Positions 17,509-25,719 of a stretch of DNA of 64,000 bases are shown one piece after another. Source of the DNA: Haloplanus salinarum (lineage in GTDB: Archaea > Halobacteriota > Halobacteria > Halobacteriales > Haloferacaceae). The notes below the pieces were generated by a model. That model ran no database searches and was not told the origin of the DNA. It was given only the letters and a program-made list of their open reading frames with translations. The first letter of the stretch is position 1; every line of letters begins with the position of its first letter. The translations under genes were made by a program, and so were the position numbers. The stretch spans positions 124,001-188,000 of the forward strand of contig NZ_CP101823.1 of the NCBI RefSeq assembly GCF_024498175.1, in the 5' to 3' direction.

Positions 17509-17588
17509 TTCGGATTCGTGTGACCGTTCACCGGTGGTTCGCCAGGACAGTCCGGCGACCCACCGGTACCGACTCGATCAACCGTATG
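17505..17588. repeat. 85-bp palindromic element A
   Basis: Left edge CTGATTCGG contains the TGA stop of the exported-protein gene. The inner stem is 17530-17543 with 17554-17567 (ACCGGTGGTTCGCC, one mismatch) around a loop with ACAGTCC. The right edge ends ACCGTATG. It is the most diverged of the A-D type copies in its outer arms. Confidence 0.75.
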
Positions 17589-17652
17589 CGGGGACAGCGC
17601 CGAGACACGACACCACGATTTTTGACCCCGGGCGGTGGATGGGGCGATACGC

Positions 17653-18756
17653 ATGGACGAACGTCGCGCTATCGTCGCCCTCTTCGGTCTCCTCGTCACC
17701 GCCGTCATCGCCTACATGGCGTATCGGTTCGTCGCCGCCCTCACCGTCGCCGTGTTCATCTACTACTCGACCCGGCGGTTCTACCGGGCCCTCGGACGGC
17801 TTCGACTCCCCAAGCGGGTCCGGGCGGTGACCGTGATACTCCTGCTTGCACTCCCCTTGCTCCTGTTGCTCAGCTACACCCTCGTCCTCCTGGTCACCGA
17901 GACTCGTCGGTTCGTCGACACGTATCCGGTCATCGAGACGGCCGCCGCGAACGTGGCGTGGCTGGAGGGGCTGGAGGACCTGCCCAGCCTCTCCTTCGAG
18001 AGCGTCGTCGAGGCGTACCGTGCCGGACGGTTCGACGCGATCATCGACTTCCTCGTGGAGAACGCCGCCCTCCTGACGAGCGCCATCACGGGCTTTTTCC
18101 TCAACCTGTTCATCGTCATCGTCGTCAGCTACTACCTCCTGATCGACGGCTCGAAGTTCTACGGCTGGCTGGAACGGTTCGACGACGACGCCATCGTCCG
18201 GGAGTTCCTGGAGGCGGCGGACCGCGAACTCGAGGCCATCCTCTTTGGCAACCTCCTGAACGTCATCGCCATCGCCCTCATCGGTGTCGGCGCGTTCAAG
18301 GGGTACAACGCGCTCGCGCCCGCGGCGGTCCAGGTGCCGTATCCGGCGCTCGCGGGCGTGCTCACGGGCGTCGCGAGCCTCATCCCGGTCGTCGGGATGA
18401 AGATCGTCTACGTCCCCATCACCGCCGCGATGTCGATCCCCCTCGTCCTCGACTCCGAGTACTCCCTGCTCGTGTACGTCGCCGCCTTCCTGGCCGTGGC
18501 GGTCGTCGTCGTCGACACCATCCCGGACCTCGTGCTCCGGCCGTATCTCAGCGGCGAGCGTACCCACGTCGGTCTGCTGATGCTCGCGTACATCTTCGGC
18601 CCGGTCATCTTCGGTTTCTACGGGCTCTTTTTCGCCCCCGTCGTCCTCGCACTTGGGGTGACTTTCGCCCACACGGCACTTCCCCGACTGCTCGGCGGCG
18701 ACGACGCCGTCGACGCCACGCTGCCGCCGGACCAGCGTCGCCTCGACGAGTTCTGA
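17653..18756 (+). CDS. AI-2E family (PerM-like) membrane transporter
   Basis: A 367-residue membrane protein with about seven to eight helices: two near the start, then ILLLALPLLLLLSYTLV, a soluble segment, and a C-terminal bundle. The C-terminal GLLMLAYIFGPVIFGFYGLF is typical of the family. Members export small molecules; the substrate is unknown and the AI-2 link is not established in archaea. The ATG at 17653 is preferred over an upstream in-frame ATG at 17635. It converges on the S2P gene with an 11-bp gap. Confidence 0.9.
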   Translation: MDERRAIVALFGLLVTAVIAYMAYRFVAALTVAVFIYYSTRRFYRALGRLRLPKRVRAVTVILLLALPLLLLLSYTLVLLVTETRRFVDTYPVIETAAANVAWLEGLEDLPSLSFESVVEAYRAGRFDAIIDFLVENAALLTSAITGFFLNLFIVIVVSYYLLIDGSKFYGWLERFDDDAIVREFLEAADRELEAILFGNLLNVIAIALIGVGAFKGYNALAPAAVQVPYPALAGVLTGVASLIPVVGMKIVYVPITAAMSIPLVLDSEYSLLVYVAAFLAVAVVVVDTIPDLVLRPYLSGERTHVGLLMLAYIFGPVIFGFYGLFFAPVVLALGVTFAHTALPRLLGGDDAVDATLPPDQRRLDEF

Positions 18757-18767
18757 GCGGCCGTCGC

Positions 18768-19955
18768 TCACCGCCGTGCGAAGTCGGCGTCGTTCGACAG
18801 GCGGTCGAATCCCGTCTCGCCGCCGGACGCCGTCCCCCGGGTCCGGATGATGTCGAACGCCGTCATCAGGTCCGAACGGGAGATGAGGCCGACGAGGGTC
18901 CCGGCGTCGTCGACGACGGGCAGCCGACCGACACCCTCCCGTTGCATCGTCGAGATGGCGTCCATCGCGTCCGCGCCCGGCGCGATGGTCACCAGGTCGG
19001 TCGCCATCACGTCCTCGACGCGGTAGGCGTCCCGTTCCACGTCGCGAACCTCGCGCGTGTCGTCGAGCGTGACCATCCCCACGAGGCTCCCCGCGCGCAA
19101 CACCGGATAGCCCGTGTGGCGCTCGCGGAACATCCGATCCGTGAGCGCCGACAGCGAGGTGTCGGCCGTGACGGTGTCCAGATCCGCCGCGGGCGTCATG
19201 ACGTCGGCGACGGTGACGTCCTGGAACGCCGCCTTCATCACCGTCTGCTGGGCCTCGCTCGACGCGCCGATGTAGATGAAGAAGGCGAGCGCGATCAGAA
19301 AGAGGTTGGCGAACAGGCCGACGATGGCGAGGACGACGGCGAACAGTTTGCCCACCTCGGCGGCGATCTGGGTGGCCTGGGCGTGCGGGCGGGTCCGTGC
19401 GAGCAGTGCCCGGAGGACGCGCCCGCCGTCCATCGGGAACCCGGGGAGCATGTTGAAGACCGCCAGCGCCACGTTCGTCATGGCGAGATACGCCAGGACG
19501 AACTGGACGGTCGGGAGGCTCCCGGGGACGACGAGGAAGGCCAGATAGGAGAGGACGCCGAGGGCGATGCTGACGAGCGGTCCGGCGACGGCGATGGTGA
19601 ACTCCTGTTTCCAGTTCTCGGGCATCTCCGCGAATCGCGCGACGCCGCCGAACAGCCAGAGGGTGATCGAGTCGATCTCGTAGCCGTACTGCATGGCGAC
19701 CAGGGAGTGACCGAACTCGTGGAGGAGGACACAGACGAACAGGCCGGTGGCCGCCGCGGCGCCGAGGAGCCACGGGACGGATCCCACGGTGAGCGTATCG
19801 ACGGGCATCGCGGCCCCGAGGACGTCGTTGAGGACGGTGACCAGGTTCCCCACGTCGGCCCCGATCAGCCAGGCGAACAGCGGGAGGACCAGGAGGAAGG
19901 TCAGATCGAGTTTGATCGGAATGCCGAACGCGCTTCCGATGCGGATACCGCGCAT
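18768..19955 (-). CDS. Site-2 protease (M50 family) with C-terminal CBS pair
   Basis: A 395-residue intramembrane metalloprotease. HEFGH at about 79-83 and NMLPGFPMDGGR near 171-182 supply the zinc ligands. About six membrane helices precede two CBS domains (roughly 250-380) that may bind adenine nucleotides. It would cleave a membrane-bound substrate, for example an anti-sigma-like or membrane-tethered regulator; the target is unknown. This M50-CBS arrangement is common in haloarchaea. Confidence 0.93.
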   Translation of the reverse strand: MRGIRIGSAFGIPIKLDLTFLLVLPLFAWLIGADVGNLVTVLNDVLGAAMPVDTLTVGSVPWLLGAAAATGLFVCVLLHEFGHSLVAMQYGYEIDSITLWLFGGVARFAEMPENWKQEFTIAVAGPLVSIALGVLSYLAFLVVPGSLPTVQFVLAYLAMTNVALAVFNMLPGFPMDGGRVLRALLARTRPHAQATQIAAEVGKLFAVVLAIVGLFANLFLIALAFFIYIGASSEAQQTVMKAAFQDVTVADVMTPAADLDTVTADTSLSALTDRMFRERHTGYPVLRAGSLVGMVTLDDTREVRDVERDAYRVEDVMATDLVTIAPGADAMDAISTMQREGVGRLPVVDDAGTLVGLISRSDLMTAFDIIRTRGTASGGETGFDRLSNDADFARR

Positions 19956-20066
19956 ACGACACGTTGCGAGGGGACGGACTTAACTCTTGTAAGCCCCCGA
20001 TCACGGCGTCCGACCGTTCTCCATGTATCGGTTTCTCACACCGACGTTCCGATCGGCATATGTCGA

Positions 20067-20075
20067 TATTATAAA
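20067..20075 (+). promoter_or_regulatory. TATA box of the pyrophosphatase gene
   Basis: TATTATAAA, centred at 20071, predicts transcription near 20097. This puts the in-frame ATG at 20082 upstream of the start site and favours the ATG at 20109, leaving the Tat signal intact. Confidence 0.55.
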
Positions 20076-20108
20076 CCGTTAATGGTCGATCGTCGCTCCG
20101 TCCATCCG

Positions 20109-20795
20109 ATGTTCCACGACCGAGACGAACTGCCACCGTCGGCGTCCCGTCGCTCCTTCCTGGCCGGTGCCGGTACGGTCGCCGGACTGTCCGCCGTCGG
20201 TCGGGTCGGTGCGGTCGACGCCGACGAGCAGCGAGTACGACAACTCGACACTGGAACGAACGAATCCATGAGCTACATCTCCGACATCGATCAGCACGAC
20301 GACTTTCCGAACACGATCACCGCGGTTTCGGTCGCACAGATGAACAGCCGCGAGAAGTACGAATACCGCGAGGATCCACACCGGATCATCCTCGATCGGA
20401 CCCTCCACAGCGAGGTTCGCTACCCCGGCGACTACGGGTTCATCCCGCGGACGGCCATGGGCGACGGCGACCCGCTCGACGTCCTGGTCATGCTCCACTC
20501 GTCGCTGTTCCCCGGCTGTGTCCTCGACGTGCGACCGGTCGCCGTGGTTCGGATGACCGACGCGGGCGAGAACGACGACAAGATCGTCGGCGTCCCCGCC
20601 GACGATCCGCGGTGGGCACACGTCTCCGAGGTCGACGACATCCCCGAACACACCCGCGAGGAGATCGCGGAGTTCTTCCGGACCTACAAGAACCTCGAAC
20701 CGGACGGCGACATCGTCGTCGGCGGGTACGACGACAGCGAGGCTGCCCGGGGGATCATCTCCGACGCCAACACCCGGTTCCACGAACGGGGCTGA
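20109..20795 (+). CDS. Family I inorganic pyrophosphatase with N-terminal Tat signal
   Basis: Hydrolyses pyrophosphate to phosphate. The 228-residue protein has the family I segments RYPGDYGFIPRT and DGDPLDVLVM and the tail FFRTYKNLEP. Unlike the usual cytosolic archaeal enzyme, it has about 50 extra N-terminal residues with ASRRSFLAGAGTVAGLSAVG (residues 12-31), a twin-arginine signal with no lipobox Cys. It may therefore act outside the cell. An internal ATG at 20268 would give a cytosolic form. Confidence 0.9.
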   Translation: MFHDRDELPPSASRRSFLAGAGTVAGLSAVGRVGAVDADEQRVRQLDTGTNESMSYISDIDQHDDFPNTITAVSVAQMNSREKYEYREDPHRIILDRTLHSEVRYPGDYGFIPRTAMGDGDPLDVLVMLHSSLFPGCVLDVRPVAVVRMTDAGENDDKIVGVPADDPRWAHVSEVDDIPEHTREEIAEFFRTYKNLEPDGDIVVGGYDDSEAARGIISDANTRFHERG

Positions 20796-20882
20796 CGACC
20801 CGGGGAACGGGCGGTCGGGATCCCGTCCGGTCGGCGGTCGTCGACGCCAAACGCTTAGTCGTGGGGCCACCTACGCACCCGC

Positions 20883-21260
20883 ATGAGTGAAGGGTCGACG
20901 ACGCCGGTGCTCAAGCGAAGCGACGAGATCACGTACGAACCCGTCGACGCCGCCGACGGCCTCTCGAAGGGCGTCCTGCTCGACGAGGCGGACGGTGCGC
21001 CGAACTTCGCGATCCGTCGGTTCACCCTCGATCCCGGCGCCGAGGTGCCGAAACACACCAACGCGGTCGAACACGAACAGTACGTCCTCTCGGGGGAGTA
21101 CGTGGTCGGAATCGACGGCGAGGAACACGTCGTCTCGGCGGGCGATACCCTCCTGATCCCCGCCGGCGTCCCCCACTGGTACCGCAACGAGAGCAACGAG
21201 ACCGGCGCGTTCGTCTGTGCCGTCCCCAACGGCGACGACACCATCGAACTCGTCGACTGA
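20883..21260 (+). CDS. Cupin-domain protein
   Basis: A 125-residue single-cupin protein. The motifs HTNAVEHEQYVLSGEY and IPAGVPHWYRNES give a likely metal site with three His and one Glu. Such small cupins serve varied roles (isomerases, dioxygenases, metal sensors), so no substrate is assigned. Its TGA stop (21258-21260) lies in the left edge of palindrome B, which separates it from the helicase. Confidence 0.9.
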   Translation: MSEGSTTPVLKRSDEITYEPVDAADGLSKGVLLDEADGAPNFAIRRFTLDPGAEVPKHTNAVEHEQYVLSGEYVVGIDGEEHVVSAGDTLLIPAGVPHWYRNESNETGAFVCAVPNGDDTIELVD

Positions 21261-21343
21261 TACGGAGTACCGTAACTGTTCACCGGTGGTTCGCGGGGAC
21301 AGTCCGGCGAACCACCGGTACTGACTTACAATAACCAGTATGG
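21257..21343. repeat. 85-bp palindromic element B
   Basis: Begins CTGATACGG, carrying the cupin stop codon, and ends CAGTATGG, carrying the helicase start codon, so it fills the whole intergenic gap. The perfect inner stem is 21282-21294 with 21307-21319 (ACCGGTGGTTCGC) around GGGGACAGTCCG. The outer arms GTACCGTAACTG and, inverted, GTTATTGTAAGTC also pair with mismatches. Confidence 0.85.
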
Positions 21344-23469
21344 GGCACGCGGGCCGCCGCGAACGGGACACGTGTGGAGTCGAACGGCTGAAATACCCGG
21401 TCCACGTAGCCGGATTCGTGTCACGGCAGGTCGGACGCGTCGAGACGCTCTTCCTCCACGGTCGCGACGGCGACTTCCTGGTCGCCGTCACGCGCGACGG
21501 TGAACGTGTGTTTCGGGCGGTCCTCGAACTGAAGGAGACGGACGCCGGTCCGCGCCCGGGTCGCTTCCGGCTCAAACGCGGATCGACCGAGGAGCCACGC
21601 GACCCGAGCCAGTTCGTCGAACTCGCGCGCCGCGCCGAGCGCATCCGCATCTCCCAGCAGACGTCGCCCGCGGACCGCGAGCGTCTGGAGGCGATGCTCG
21701 ACGGCTACCAACTGGACGCCCTGACGGTCCGAACCTGCCGATACTGTGCCTCGGCCGGGCGTTACTCGCCGATCACGGAGGACACCGCGATCAAGGCCGA
21801 CCGGGATTACATCTGCCCGGACTGTGCGAAGCAGGAGCTCGACGGCGAACTCGCCTACGCCGGCGGCCTGACCGGCGCCGCACAGGACCGACTCGAGGAC
21901 CTCCTGTTGGAGGTACAGGACCTCGACCGCATCACCGACCTCCTGCAGGGCGAACTCGATCCCGACCTCACGAAGTTCGACGAGATCGGGGCCACGGTCG
22001 AGGACGTCGACCCCGTCGCCACCGCCGACCTCGACCTCCACCCGAAGCTGAAATCCCAGGTGACGGACCGGTTCGAGACGCTCCTCCCGGTCCAGAGCCT
22101 CTCGGTACGCAACGGCCTGCTCGACGGCGACGACCAGCTCGTCGTGAGCGCGACGGCGACGGGCAAGACGCTCGTGGGCGAACTCGCCGGCGTCGACCGC
22201 GCGCTGAAGGGGAAGGGGAAGCTCCTCTTTCTGGTCCCCCTGGTCGCCCTCGCCAACCAGAAAGAGGAGAACTTCGAGGAGCGGTACGGCGACCTCGTCG
22301 ACGTGACGATCCGGGTCGGCGGGAGCCGCGTCACCGACGACGGCACCCGCTTCGACCCCTCGGCGGACGTGGTCGTCGGCACCTACGAGGGGATCGACCA
22401 CGCGCTCCGGACCGGGAAGGACCTCGGCGACGTCGGTACGGTCGTCATCGACGAGGTCCACACCCTGAAGGAGGGCGAACGCGGCCACCGCCTCGACGGG
22501 ATGATCTCCCGGCTCAAACACTACTGCGAGGACCGGGCGTCGACCGGCGGCGACTACGCGGGCGCCCAGTGGATCTACCTCTCGGCGACGGTCGGCAACC
22601 CCGAGTGGCTCGCCGAGCGCCTCCGGGCCCGCCTCATCGAGTTCGAGGAGCGGCCGGTCCCCATCGAGCGACACCTCACCTTCGCGGACGCTCAGGAGAA
22701 GGTGCGGATCGAGAACCGGCTGGTGCGCCGGGCGTTCGACAGCAAGTCCTCGAAGGGGTATCGGGGACAGACCATCATCTTCACCAACTCCCGGCGGCGC
22801 TGTCACGAGATATCCCGGAAGCTGGAGTACGACTCGGCGCCGTACCACGCCGGCCTCGACTACGGGCAGCGCAAGCGCGTCGAGCGCCAGTTCGGGAACC
22901 AGGACCTCGCGGCCGTCGTCACGACGGCGGCGCTGGCCGCCGGCGTCGACTTCCCCGCCTCACAGGTCGTCTTCGACACCCTCGCGATGGGTATCGAGTG
23001 GCTCTCGGTCCAGGAGTTCGAGCAGATGCTCGGGCGGGCCGGCCGCCCCGACTACCACGACCAGGGCGTCGTCTACCTCCTGGTCGAGCCCGACTGCGCC
23101 TACCACAACAGCATGGAGATGACCGAAGACGAGGTGGCGTTCAAGCTGTTGAAAGGGGAGATGGAGGACGTCCGCACCGTCTACGACCTCTCGGCGGCCG
23201 CCGAGGAGACGCTGGCGAACATCGCCGTCGCGGGCAAGGGCGCAAAACGCCTCAACGACCGGATGCTCGGCGACGTGCCGACGACCCAGGCGGTCGGCAA
23301 ACTGCTCGAGTGGGACTTCATCGACGGGCTGACGCCGACGCCCCTGGGGCGGGCGGTGACCCGCCACTTCCTCGCGCCCGACGACGCCTTCGCCATCCTC
23401 GACCGCATCCGCAAGGGGATGGATCCCCACGAAATCGTCGCCGAACTGGAACTCCGCGACGAGGACTAG
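21340..23469 (+). CDS. Ski2-like DEAD/DEAH-box helicase with zinc ribbon
   Basis: A 709-residue ATP-dependent helicase. The N-terminal region has a Cys pair set (CRYCASAGRY and ICPDCAKQE, about 130-167). Then come motif I ATATGKT (near 270), DEVH in VVIDEVHT, SAT in YLSATVGN, and motif VI QMLGRAGRP. It is a Hel308/Ski2-type enzyme seen widely in haloarchaea, of unknown in vivo target. Its ATG is inside palindrome B; no other good in-frame start lies nearby, and the first 15 or so residues look unlike the conserved part. Confidence 0.92.
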   Translation: MGHAGRRERDTCGVERLKYPVHVAGFVSRQVGRVETLFLHGRDGDFLVAVTRDGERVFRAVLELKETDAGPRPGRFRLKRGSTEEPRDPSQFVELARRAERIRISQQTSPADRERLEAMLDGYQLDALTVRTCRYCASAGRYSPITEDTAIKADRDYICPDCAKQELDGELAYAGGLTGAAQDRLEDLLLEVQDLDRITDLLQGELDPDLTKFDEIGATVEDVDPVATADLDLHPKLKSQVTDRFETLLPVQSLSVRNGLLDGDDQLVVSATATGKTLVGELAGVDRALKGKGKLLFLVPLVALANQKEENFEERYGDLVDVTIRVGGSRVTDDGTRFDPSADVVVGTYEGIDHALRTGKDLGDVGTVVIDEVHTLKEGERGHRLDGMISRLKHYCEDRASTGGDYAGAQWIYLSATVGNPEWLAERLRARLIEFEERPVPIERHLTFADAQEKVRIENRLVRRAFDSKSSKGYRGQTIIFTNSRRRCHEISRKLEYDSAPYHAGLDYGQRKRVERQFGNQDLAAVVTTAALAAGVDFPASQVVFDTLAMGIEWLSVQEFEQMLGRAGRPDYHDQGVVYLLVEPDCAYHNSMEMTEDEVAFKLLKGEMEDVRTVYDLSAAAEETLANIAVAGKGAKRLNDRMLGDVPTTQAVGKLLEWDFIDGLTPTPLGRAVTRHFLAPDDAFAILDRIRKGMDPHEIVAELELRDED

Positions 23470-23864
23470 ACGCGGTAGGACTCCATCCGGTCCACCCAGT
23501 CGGCCGGTAACGGCCGCGAGCCGCCGCCGTCGGAGTCGACGTACACCTGGACCGTCTCGGCCGTCGCGGCCACCCGGTCGCCGACCCGGACCTCGTACCC
23601 CATCGTGACGCTCGATTTCCCGATATCGCGGACGCCCATGGCGACGGTCACCGTGTCGTCGAGTTCGATCTGACTCCGGTAGTCGATTTCGAGGTTGACG
23701 AGGACGGTGTCGATGTCGTCGAGGCCGACGCCGAGGACGTCGGCGTAGTAGTCGACCCGGGCCTGTTCGAGGTAGGTGGCGTAGACGGCGTTGTTGACGT
23801 GGTGCATGGCGTCAACGTCGCGAAAGCGCACCCGTATCTCCGTCTCGTACTCGAAGGTGGACAT
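23466..23864 (-). CDS. Acyl-CoA thioesterase, hotdog fold (4HBT type)
   Basis: A 132-residue protein with the 4HBT motif FRDVDAMHHVNNAVYATYLE near residue 15. An Asp in this motif is the usual catalytic residue. It hydrolyses acyl-CoA or similar thioesters; the substrate is unknown. The stop overlaps the helicase stop by 4 nt (convergent). Confidence 0.92.
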   Translation of the reverse strand: MSTFEYETEIRVRFRDVDAMHHVNNAVYATYLEQARVDYYADVLGVGLDDIDTVLVNLEIDYRSQIELDDTVTVAMGVRDIGKSSVTMGYEVRVGDRVAATAETVQVYVDSDGGGSRPLPADWVDRMESYRV

Positions 23865-24140
23865 ACGGTGCCCGTGGACGAGCGCCCATTTGTGCCTATC
23901 GGCTGGGGCGGCCGGAGGTTACTGCACCTCTCCGTCCTCCGTGTGGTCGACGTCACCGACCAGCACATCGTCCCCGTCGACGACGGTCACGGTCGACGGC
24001 GACGATGGGACACGGCCTCGCGGTCGGTCGCGGCGGCGTCGCCGACGGTGCGGGCTTTCCCGAGTACGACGACGACCGGGGGCCGTGAGCCGGCGGCGCA
24101 ACGAGCGCTTGGCGGCGGTGCGGCGGGCGCTCGCGGCCGA

Positions 24141-24344
24141 CTAGCGCATCTCGTCGAGGTGGTCGAAGGCCTCGGCGTCGGCGGTCAGCCAGTGGGTGAG
24201 CCGCTCCACCTCGCTCGCGTCCGGCGGATAGAGCGTTCGCCGGTCCGCGGAGCCCTCGTAGGTGACGACGACCGACCGGAGACGCCCCTCCGCATCCCTC
24301 TCCACCTCGGTCGTGGCGCCGTCGGAGCCTGTGGTGTTCGACAT
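24141..24344 (-). CDS. Small conserved haloarchaeal protein
   Basis: A 67-residue acidic protein with the conserved-looking segment RTLYPPDASEVERLTHWLTAD and the tail FDHLDEMR. I believe this is a haloarchaeal family of unknown function. A TATA-like GATTAACC about 26 nt upstream fits a leaderless transcript. The 276 bp between it and the thioesterase gene hold no supported gene, only arginine-rich frames and two tiny overlapping ORFs near 24008-24144. Confidence 0.72.
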   Translation of the reverse strand: MSNTTGSDGATTEVERDAEGRLRSVVVTYEGSADRRTLYPPDASEVERLTHWLTADAEAFDHLDEMR

Positions 24345-24580
24345 GACGCGTTCGTCGATCGGCCGCGCCGACGGTTAATCGCTGCTATGTTGGCTCCGTC
24401 CCCGCCGGTATCCCTCGATACCGTCCGTACGACAACGGATCCCAATGGAGCGGCCGTGTTTCCGCGCGGAACGACACGTGGCTGAACCACCCGAACGCAC
24501 TCACCCCATCGCGGCGAAGGTCCACCCGTCGGTCGCGCTGAACGCGAGTTTCTTCAAATACCGATACGAAAGCTTCAGCG

Positions 24581-25006
24581 ATGGGATTGGCCGAAATAGA
24601 CTCCGGAATCGTATTCGGGTCGATTACGATGGTTACCTGGGGGATTTGGACGGTTTTGGGAAACGCCGCGTCGGAGTCCATCGATCCGCGGACCGCCGCC
24701 GCGATCTCGTATCTCGTCGCGGGTCTGCTCGCACTCGGATTCCTCGTCGTTTCGGATGCATCGCTCGCCGTGACGGCGAGAGGGGGGCTGCTTGCCGGTG
24801 TGGCCGGGTTGTTCACCGGAGCCGGCCTCATCTCGATGTACATCGGATTCTCCCAGGGGTCGGCGACGATGGTCGCCACGCTCGGTGCCATGTATTTCGT
24901 CGTCGCGGCCATCATCAGTATGACCGTTCTCGGGGACGAGGTTACGATCACGAAATGTATCGGAATCGCGTTCGCAGGTCTCAGTATCGTCCTGATCACC
25001 CGGTAG
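24581..25006 (+). CDS. Small EamA-like (DMT superfamily) membrane protein
   Basis: A 141-residue protein with about five membrane helices, covering only one EamA repeat instead of the usual two. Its C-terminal LGDEVTITKCIGIAFAGLSI is typical of EamA. Such half-size proteins can work as dimers. Base composition is clearly more AT-rich than the neighbours, and codons such as ATT and TTT are used more, which suggests transfer. A TATA-like TTCAAATACC about 28 nt upstream supports this start. Palindrome C follows 13 nt after the stop. Confidence 0.85.
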   Translation: MGLAEIDSGIVFGSITMVTWGIWTVLGNAASESIDPRTAAAISYLVAGLLALGFLVVSDASLAVTARGGLLAGVAGLFTGAGLISMYIGFSQGSATMVATLGAMYFVVAAIISMTVLGDEVTITKCIGIAFAGLSIVLITR

Positions 25007-25019
25007 GGGTACCGGTGCA

Positions 25020-25106
25020 CTGATACGGATTATTGTAACTGGTTGCCAGTGGTTCGCCGAGACGGTCCGGCGAACCACCGGTACTGACTTACAATAAACA
25101 GTATGA
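25020..25106. repeat. 85-bp palindromic element C
   Basis: Same layout as B: CTGATACGG at the left edge, inner stem 25046-25058 with 25069-25081 (one A-C mismatch), loop with GACGGTCC, and right edge ACAATAAACAGTATGAGG. Unlike the others, its edge TGA is not used as a stop; it starts 13 nt after the EamA-like stop. Confidence 0.82.
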
Positions 25107-25172
25107 GGCGTACTCGACGACGGTGAGACGGATCACGGCGGTGCCCAGCCGACGGGTTCGGCCGGCGGGGCC

Positions 25173-25619
25173 TCACGACGGCCGCTTGCGGGCGAGGACG
25201 GTCCGGTCGAACGAGCACACGAGTCGGTCGCCGACGTGGGCCTCGACGTGCATCGTGACTACACCACGGTCGCCGTCGCTCGTCTCGCGCTTGTCGGTCA
25301 CGGTGGTCCGTGCCCGGAGCGTGTCGCCGACGTAGACCGGCGCCGGATGCTCCACGTCGTCGTACGCGAGGTTGGCGACGATGGTGCCGTCGGTCGTGTC
25401 GGGGATGGACAGCCCCACCGCGAGGCTCATCGTATAGAGGCCGTTGACGATCCGCTCGCCGAACTCGGTCTCCGCCGCGAACTCGGCGTCGAGGTGGAGC
25501 GGCTGCTGGTTCATCGTCAGGTCACAGAAGCGCTGGTTGTCGCTCTCGGTGACCGTTCGCCGCTTGTCGTGTTCGTAGGTCGTTCCGACCGCGAACTCCT
25601 CGTAGTAACGCCCCGTCAT
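25173..25619 (-). CDS. MaoC-like (R)-specific enoyl-CoA hydratase
   Basis: A 148-residue hotdog-fold protein. The segments DNQRFCDLTMNQQPLHLD and ERIVNGLYTMSLAVG resemble the catalytic Asp/His region of MaoC hydratases. It hydrates an enoyl-CoA. It lies 100 bp downstream of the carboxylase gene on the same strand, probably as the last gene of an acyl-CoA operon. The ATG at 25619 is preferred over an in-frame start at 25646. Confidence 0.88.
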   Translation of the reverse strand: MTGRYYEEFAVGTTYEHDKRRTVTESDNQRFCDLTMNQQPLHLDAEFAAETEFGERIVNGLYTMSLAVGLSIPDTTDGTIVANLAYDDVEHPAPVYVGDTLRARTTVTDKRETSDGDRGVVTMHVEAHVGDRLVCSFDRTVLARKRPS

Positions 25620-25719
25620 GGGGGTCCCGTGGGCCGCGACGGACAAAAGGAGCGGTCCCGGTCACGCCGTCGCGCGACGCCGCGACCCGCCGCCGGGCCG
25701 CGGGGCGCCGATCTCCCGG

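Noticed and set aside
17578-20136. 852-codon open frame antisense to the transporter, then in another frame of the S2P region
   Set aside because: Composition and lack of motifs show it is a shadow of the genes at 17653-18756 and 18768-19955.
24008-24144. Two tiny overlapping ORFs (27 and 19 codons)
   Set aside because: Too short, no clear promoter and arginine-rich; no support beyond open frames. The 23865-24140 gap has no convincing gene.
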